Shown here piece after piece: positions 57,691 through 64,000 of a DNA stretch of 64,000 nucleotides; the stretch's first letter is position 1, and each line of letters begins with the position of its first letter. The translations under genes were made by a program, and so were the position numbers. Source of the stretch: Moniliella sp. 'wahieum'. Its lineage: Eukaryota > Basidiomycota > Moniliellomycetes > Moniliellales > Moniliellaceae. The notes under the pieces are model-generated. The model worked only from the letters and a program-made list of their open reading frames with translations, was not told the DNA's origin and did not search any database. The stretch spans positions 186,001-250,000 of the forward strand of contig RSEE01000002.1 in NCBI GenBank assembly GCA_003971905.1, given 5' to 3'.

Positions 57691-60206
57691 TTCATTGATC
57701 GACGAAAACCACAGAGCAGTAGCGGTTAAGTCAATTAACGCCTAGCGATATACAGTCTGACGGTGGCAGCAGTGTATTAGATGTCTGAGCATATGTTTTT
57801 CCAACGTTGCGTATTGGCTTTTCATTCATGCTGAACAACATGCTTACCGCTTAATACCTTCTCTGTCTCCTTCTCTCTGCACACCAGTTGCGTTAACGAC
57901 CAGGTGTGTGTGACCGCCATTATGTGGCCTTCTGACAGTCTCTATATCGCCCAGCCACCACTAGCCACTCTCGCTCCCCCCTCCACTCCGAACCAATAAC
58001 CAGTAACTTCGTTCCCCGCTGGCTCGCGCTGATAGCAACCGTAGCGACCAGCACCGCATCGAGCTTCAAGCTTCAGGAGGCTGAAAGCGCGCCTGAAGCT
58101 TCAGCCTGAGAAGCTTCAGAGCCTCAAGGGCGGGCCTCATCAATCATCAATCATCACGCATATGCCACACAACCGCGGCACACACGTCGACGGAAAGCGC
58201 TCTGTTCTTGTACACGACGCCTCAGAATACCTGTTCTCCTCAAGACCGCTCATTATCGACTCAAGCTCTGGCTCTTCGGGGTGATAGTTGGCACTCGATA
58301 TAATTATTATGATGCACGATGGGGGGATTTTCACAAACTCTGCTCCTCCGCAAAACGGAAACGTTCTGAACTGATTTGTTCTTGCCAGATTCGGATGGAG
58401 TGCGCTGTTACATGTTACATCTCACGATACGGGGACGAAGAGGATAAGGCAGTCGACCGCCTTTGTTACGGGCCGCGTCGGATCCAAGATGGTCTGATCC
58501 AAGCTAAGGCCCGCCTGCTCTGCACCAGCCCAGTGGAGCGCGCCCCCAAGCCCAACCAAGATTGACGATGGTTGGTTGTACCCTGTACGGTGGTCCGAGT
58601 TGACATGCGTACGCGCGACAGCAGTCGCCTCCCGCCCAAGTCCAAGTCGGTGGTCAAACAAGACCACCAAGTATTCAGTATCTTTGCGACGTCCGTCGCC
58701 CGTCACCACTTATTTCCTTTCTCGATCGCGCCTGCGGCGATCAACCCCTCTTTTGACGTGCCTTTCTTTCTACACCCCCTTGGTGTCTGTTTCCCTTTTT
58801 TTGATTAAGCCTGTACCCCCGGTTGGTGGGGATCTTTTCCTCCACCTCCATTTCGTCCCCTTTCCCGCCTATCCTGTCCGACTCCTGCCCGTTTCCAGCC
58901 AATTGATCCAGTACAGGCAGCTCTTCTTGTTAGCGTCCGACTTCTCCTCCGACCTCGTCCTCCAGCCCTTCGTCAGTCCAGTCGCGCGAGCCCTCCTTTG
59001 GCGGCGGCGATTCCCAGTCTCAGTTAAGGCAGTGTTTGTCCGCCGCTGCCTCCTCCCGTCCCTAAGTCCCGGAGGCTTCAGACACGTTACTACGGCCCAA
59101 GCCGTGCAGACGCAGCCTTGCCACACGTGCAGCCGCCCCACCAAAGGCCTCTCCTCGTCCCTAGCTCCGCTCGAATACACCAACCAGCCCAAGCCCGAAA
59201 CTACCGTGAGTCGTCCTTCCGTCTCCTAAGGGATGTACCCCAAGAACCTGGGTGAGCCCCCTGGCGGCCCGCCCGTGACAGCCTTGGATTATCGATTCGA
59301 TTATATGACTTTGAGCGCATGACTCAGATATACACAGCATCCACGTATAGCGAGAGAGCGCCACTTCGACTATTTGGTAAACACCAAAAAGTATGGATAT
59401 GAGGGATTTTTTGATGATAGTATAAGAAGAGCCGCGCGTTTGTCATTGAGTGGAACGGAGGTAAATATACACGTAAAACGCTGGAAGTGACTATGGTGAA
59501 CGACTGTACCGAAAAAAGCCGAAATAATGTGAGCAGAAATCCGGAGAGCAAAACGGTAGGGAGGGCACACACAATACACAACTATTATGAATGTTGGTGG
59601 TGTTACCTCTGTCACGGGCCAAGACGGGCTGGCAGATCGCAGCTTGACGGGCCGCACCAAAGAGAGGTGCTGTCGATCCGGGGGCGACCCAGATGGCTCA
59701 TCAGTATGTATAACTTGGAGGAGATAAACTTCGTTCATTGATATCATTACCGCACCTTTTCTAGAGAGAGACCGGGTATGAGAGTAGGAACCCAAAAGGA
59801 AGAATTCTTGCGCGTGTGAGTGGAGGACCTCTGTGAAGAAGAAGAGCAAAATGCAATGGCGATGGTGGTGGTTGATTTCTAAGCCTCACATGCCACACCT
59901 GGAAGAGACATGGGTTCAAACAAACCGGGGTGTAATGCACACGTGTCGGCTTCGGGGGTCAAAGGGGGAACGCAAGGTGCTTATATATAGGCTCTAGGCC
60001 TTAGGCCTTGTATTAGGAAGCCTCTCGGCCTTTCAGTTAATTTCATGCAGTTAATTTCATGCATACGAACGAATGCATCACTTTCAATGTTGCAATGAAA
60101 TTGCCTGGGCACGTGAATGTTAAAAAGTCAATCGCGTTTCTACTGAAATCCATTCAAATCATCACATTCAAGGCGCACAGAACTTGTAACGCCACCATCG
60201 CTCGCC

Positions 60207-61154
60207 ATGGCCACCACGGCCTTGTGCTGGCCATTGGCATCCAAAGTATCAGATCCACCTGGCATGCTCTCTGATGGTCCCCGAACTGGTATCCGCCGCC
60301 GCATACGCTCCTTGGGCCGCTCCACTGCTTCACGTCCTGGCCCCCGGGCGCCTGCTCGCCGCATTGGCCCGACGCGCCGTCGCGCCATGCTTCGCTCTCG
60401 GCTGGCTGGTGCAGCAGCATTGGCCTTGATTCAGTTTGCTGCCCCAACCTTGGTACGGGGTGTAGTACGTGAAGATGGGAACTGAGCCAAGTGGTGTCCC
60501 TCACCTTGCTTCGTACCATCTTGCCTCATACTTTGGTACCCGGTGAAGGGGGCCTCGCTGACTGGACGTTTGGGCTGCCGTGTCGCCTGTGCGAGGAGTC
60601 TGGCAGGCGTTTAACCAGGTCCCCTGGGCATGGGTTTACGCTGGGTATGCTGCCAGCTGTGCGGGCTTTGCCCTCTATCTCAGCTGGTTTGGTCACGTAT
60701 TGGCATTCTTGGTCCCGGGCTTACTTCCTGTTGGCCTCCGCGCTTGGGATGGCGCCGCCTTGGCCATGGGACGAACCATTCTACAGGACTATATTCGACC
60801 TTTGGAGCCCCAGTTGGATGCAATCTTTCAGCCCTCAAATTTGGACGCGATGCTTCCACCACAAGTGCGCCAAGCCCTGGAAAGGGCCACTGGCCCAGTT
60901 CGCACTTTGCTGCGCGGTGCATCTCCCGCCGCCGAAGCATTTGCTACTGCTGCGGCCAGTTTTGCCCGAGAGCATGGCCGCCCGCAGTGCACCGCATCAC
61001 TCGTCATATTGCTCACCGCGTGGCGGTGATGCTGGGAGCACCTGCGGTGGCTGTGAATGACGAGGGTATAGGGGGACTTTGCCCACCACCCCAACTCATC
61101 GCCGACGCTCCCTGTATCGACCCCCAGGGGACAATACTCCACCTCCCCCTATGA
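60207..61154 (+). CDS. Putative membrane protein of unknown family
   Basis: Frame 1 (60207-60485) is basic and Arg-rich and ends with a hydrophobic stretch (AGAAALALIQFAAPTLVRG). After a probable intron or frame break, FNQVPWAWVYAGYAASCAGF, ALYLSWFGHVLAFLVPGLLP and VGLRAWDGAALAMGRTILQD give two or more membrane segments, followed by a soluble amphipathic part (LPPQVRQALERATGPVRTLL, SPAAEAFATAAASFAREH). A last frame gives HIAHRVAVMLGAPAVAVNDE. Coherent alternation of hydrophobic and helical sequence supports coding, but I recognise no family. It may be the N-terminal half of one gene together with the next entry, since no stop-promoter interval is visible between them. Confidence 0.5.
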
Positions 61155-61291
61155 AGCCATTGAACCTCATCGGCCTCGCGCCTCACTCACTCCTCATCCT
61201 CCGGGCATGCGGCTTTTCAGACCCGTACCCCTGCAAGGAGGAGTGCACATCTTGGGTGGGCGCATAGACCTGATTTCCCTCTGGGGAAGAC

Positions 61292-62132
61292 ATGGCCCCT
61301 GGATCTTGGTCCAGCGAGGTGGCTCGGATGATGTCCGCCGTTAACCAGCGTGCCACTGAGATTATGGCCCAAGGCCATGTTCCGGTGCAGGAGGCACTGA
61401 ATTCACCTGATCGATCCAATATCGGGACTTCCCGCCCTCCCCCAGCCACCGAGGCGATCGATCTAACCCTCGAAGAGGAGGATGACGAAGACACCAGTTA
61501 TGCTTTTCGTCGGGCATATGCGTTTATGCATAGCGATTCTCATCCACGTCCGAGGGCTGGAAATTCCCACAAAGAAATCGGGCGACTGACCACGAAGACG
61601 AGATCGAGATCAATACTGCCCCGCCTCGGACACGCCCTCGGCGCGCCCCTTCTACTCCTAATGGTGGAGCGTCACGCACCGGCGTAGCACGGAACGGCCC
61701 GGCATCTCCTTCCTCTGCTAGAGAGGCTGGGAGAGCAAAAACTCAGGGTGCTACTCGTGGCGGCGGTCGTGGGAGTCAGAACGCTGGTCGTGGTGACGGT
61801 TCTACCTCGAGCCAACGTAACAATGGTCGTGCTGCGACCTCACACCCATCTCCCTCGTCAGGGTTATCAAGGGGACGGGGACGGGGACGGGGACGGGGAA
61901 GAGGAGGAGGAGGAGCTGATCGGACCGCTGCCTCGTCCCGTGTTCAGGCAAATAGCGGAACGGACAGGGCAAGAGCGGGGACTGTCCGGCGAAGGCCTGC
62001 AACTGACCCACCACAGGATGGACTAAGCCAACCCCCTCGCCAGCGAAGGAAAGTGCGAACAACTGACCTGGATGAATTCATTGTCTCCGACCCTGGGTCG
62101 GACGACAACGATGATAGCTCGTATCAGGAGTA
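61292..62132 (+). CDS. Protein with SUMO-interacting motif and RG-rich tail
   Basis: MAPGSWSSEVARMMSAVNQR is followed by a Pro-rich linker and AIDLTLEEEDDEDTSYAFRR, in which IDLTLEEEDDED is a textbook SUMO-interacting motif (hydrophobic core then acidic run). After a frame break near 61560-61690 the frame ending at 62132 is rich in Arg-Gly: RGGGRGSQNAGRGDG, SRGRGRGRGRGRGRGGGGAD, then RRKVRTTDLDEFIVSDPGSD and the acidic end DDNDDSSYQE. RG tracts typically bind RNA and are arginine-methylated; that is family knowledge, not shown here. It may be a separate gene or the C-terminal half of the membrane protein just upstream; the latter would suggest a nuclear-envelope protein, which is speculation. 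Confidence 0.5.
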
Positions 62133-63096
62133 ATTCTCGCTTCGGTATCAACCTCCATTCAACGTTCTACACTCATCGTTCCAACTGGTTTGGCATGACC
62201 CACCATCGCCCCCGACGGTCTGGGGCTGGACCCAAGACCCACCTGTCAATCCATGTACATTGATTACGGCTAACAGAATGTCAACAACCCCCTTTTCTCG
62301 TATTCTAATAGCAACACTCATCGCTACAATCCACGAGGTTATTGCTTCACAGGCGATAGACTGATTGCAGCAGTGATCTCTGTCATGGACGAAGAGCAGC
62401 CGCAACTCTGGCCAGTGTGGGACAGTCAACCCGTGACGACCAGCGAGCGAGACGAGGCGGGGAAAGCGTGCATCGTTGTGCCGTGGTCCGCGAAGTGTAA
62501 CAGCAAATGTTATGCCAGAGGGAGGTACTCGGCGTAAGAAGGGTGTCGAGCGCAAAAGGATCTCAGACCCGATTCTCTCTCTTTACTCTGCACCCAGCGA
62601 AAAGCGGGAAGGATATAGTCTGTAGAAAGGTAGTGAAAACAGAGATGGCTATCGATGATCCAGAGGAAAAGAAACCACCTCAAGGGTAAGTTTACAATGT
62701 CTCGCTCGCTCATTTGTCTCGCTACATCGTGTTTAGAAGCGAACTATGGCAGGAACGGTAGCAGAGGGCCTCGAACTGCTGGCGACTCCATTGGTCTCCT
62801 AAATGGGTCGGCATGAACAAGCCGCACACACTGGGTGAGGAAGCATAATAGGCGCAGCGTTTCTATGTCCTAGTCTTAACGTCTGTAAATGATATTATGG
62901 ATACAAAGGGAGCGATGAAGAGGGGAAAGGGATCAAAAGTGGTGGAAAACTCCCTGTAAAAGCTGATTCCGACTTGATCAACAACCAAAAAAAGGAATGA
63001 CGAAGCCTGAGCTCCAGTGACCCTAGAGGGCAAAAGAGGGCATCGAAACTCTGCCTTTACCCTTCCACTTTTGTCGAAATGGCAAAGGCAGCACTG
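62133..63096. other. Convergent 3' flanks, no gene seen
   Basis: Between the RG-rich gene end and the stop of the last gene on the other strand. Open frames at 62148-62555 (minus) and 62507-62689 (plus) carry no family signal, and the DNA is AT-richer than the neighbouring genes. Confidence 0.55.
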
Positions 63097-64000
63097 TTAG
63101 GTCGAAGGCCTAGCTTGGGGGCTGAGGCTCAGTGTAGGGCTGACTGCAAACCAGTCGCTCTCGGAAGAGAGAGCCCTCGAATGCGGAGTGGAAGGTCCCG
63201 AAACCAACTCGTTACGATCGATCGGCTGCAGGGTCTCCAACTGGTGGACACTTGTGGTTGAGCTAGAAGGAGACCACTGGTGGCGTCTATCATCCGCCGG
63301 GCCCAGGTCAAGTTCCGTGGGAGACAAGGGCGGGCTCACGTGGCTCCATGCAGCCGAGGCGGCCATATCGACAGAAAGGTGAACACTGTGGGTAGGAGTA
63401 CTTGACGGGTGGGGCTTGATCAAAGTTGTCTCCCGAAAAGCTGTCCGTCCCCTGGCTCGTACGACTTTGGACACGGGTCAAAGTTTGGCGCTGGGTAGAA
63501 TTGGCCTCTTCCACGGGAGGGGGGAGCACCAAGCTTGCATCGGAGACGACTGATTCAGTTCCCGTGAACGTTGCCGAGGCATCTGAGCGAGGGGGCATAT
63601 CCACCAGGGAGCGGTACGGAGGTGAAACTGAAGGCGGCATAGCAGCCACCCTCTGCTCTATACCCAAACCGTCAGAAACGTCTTGGTCGACAATATCTAG
63701 TTCCGCGTGCATTGCAGACGTCCAAGCGTCGACACCGTTGTCCGGACCGGCATTATTCCCGCGGCGGCGGGGAACAGCTCCCAAAATCCGATTAACCCCT
63801 GAGGCATGGGCAGCCGTGCGCGAAGCCAAAATAGCAGCTCCTTGAGAGGGGGTGAGGCCGGTTGCAGTTCGAGTAAAGGGGTTGCGGGGAAGAGGCGGAG
63901 GCGGAGGACCACGCACATGAGGTGGCAGAGGCGGAGGGGGCGGTCCGCATTCCCATGTATCCGGAGAAGTGGGTGAGATAGAAGGCGCCTGGTCAGCCGC
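63097..64000 (-). CDS. C-terminal part of a proline-rich, disordered protein (runs off the window)
   Basis: At the right edge the minus strand is open, reading APSISPTSPDTWECGPPPPP, HVRGPPPPPLPRNPFTRTAT, then LTPSQGAAILASRTAAHASG, VNRILGAVPRRRGNNAGPD, ELDIVDQDVSDGLGIEQRVA and SVSPPYRSLVDMPPRS. A frame break near 63400 leads to the last part, SHVSPPLSPTELDLGPADD, DRNELVSGPSTPHSRALSS and LSLSPQARPST at the stop 63097-63099. Repeated PPPPP and SP/TP sites suggest a disordered tail that is phosphorylated or binds SH3/profilin-type domains; I cannot name the family. The N-terminal domains lie beyond 64000. Confidence 0.6.

Larger units (their letters stand above)
56625..60206. other. Large gene-free intergenic region with many heptamer arrays
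   Basis: It separates the divergent nitronate monooxygenase and membrane-protein genes. Arrays: TTGAAGG/TTGAAGA/TTGGAGC (56653-56722), CATCATG (about 57180-57205), TTGAAGC (57507-57553), ATGATCG-like (about 57590-57690), CTTCAAG (58062-58130). From about 58680 to 58960 the plus strand is pyrimidine-rich like a promoter leader; a 217-codon frame covering it (58576-59229) has biased composition and no family signal. 59240-60150 is AT-richer and apparently empty. Confidence 0.55.

Noticed and set aside
58576-59229. 217-codon plus-strand ORF
   Set aside because: Covers the pyrimidine-rich tract; the Ser/Leu/Pro/Arg-rich composition follows from base composition and no family was recognised.
51926-60206. 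Transposon or retroelement remnants in the large gaps
   Set aside because: No reverse transcriptase, transposase, integrase or capsid motif, no terminal repeats and no target-site duplication could be identified by eye.

Overview
The window is nuclear DNA of a fungus, most likely a basidiomycete. Reasons: GC-rich genes with short introns (57-98 nt, GTACGT/GTATGT donors, CAG acceptors), LST8, adenosylhomocysteinase, fungal PEX11 and mitochondrial ribosomal protein mS23, and a secreted protein of the macrofage-activating-glycoprotein (MAG) type known from basidiomycetes. A smut-lineage fungus (Ustilaginomycotina) is my guess; I cannot name a species.

Layout. 1-3441 is repeat-rich intergenic DNA. 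3442-17252 holds a vacuolar SulP-family transporter with STAS and cyclic-nucleotide-binding-like domains (-), a DUF218 membrane protein (-), an unrecognised gene (+), a KPWE-motif PEX39-like protein (-), LST8 (+) and a Ser/Pro-rich unknown protein (-). 17253-19672 is gene-free. 19673-24561 holds adenosylhomocysteinase (-), an unknown ORF (+) and a Sel1-repeat protein (+). 26944-38822 holds a very long disordered protein with a conserved-looking N-terminal block (+), a Maf-family nucleotide pyrophosphatase (+), mS23 (-) and PEX11 (+). 39614-45069 is a full-length ABCC transporter (-). 47912-49378 is a bacterial-type mannose-1-phosphate guanylyltransferase (+), a candidate horizontal transfer. 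50946-51925 is the MAG-like protein (-), 55680-56624 a nitronate monooxygenase (-), 60207-62132 a membrane-protein segment followed by a SUMO-interacting-motif/RG-rich segment (+), and 63097-64000 the 3' end of a proline-rich gene (-) that runs off the right edge.

Two features dominate. First, almost every conserved gene except adenosylhomocysteinase changes reading frame several times, and wherever the family sequence lets me judge, the break looks like the loss of one base from a short homopolymer. This points to an unpolished long-read assembly rather than to pseudogenes, so CDS entries are given as whole gene spans. Second, the large intergenic gaps are full of short tandem arrays of different sequence that share a 7-bp period, often built on palindromic hexamers (AAGCTT, ACTAGT, ATCGAT, AGGCCT, ATGCAT). 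This heptamer habit is the most unusual non-coding signal here.

Functionally the genes are a normal mixed set (TOR signalling, methyl cycle, peroxisome, mitochondrial translation, vacuolar or membrane transport, GDP-mannose supply, secretion). No operon-like or defence system, no CRISPR array, no rRNA or tRNA gene and no intact transposon was found.
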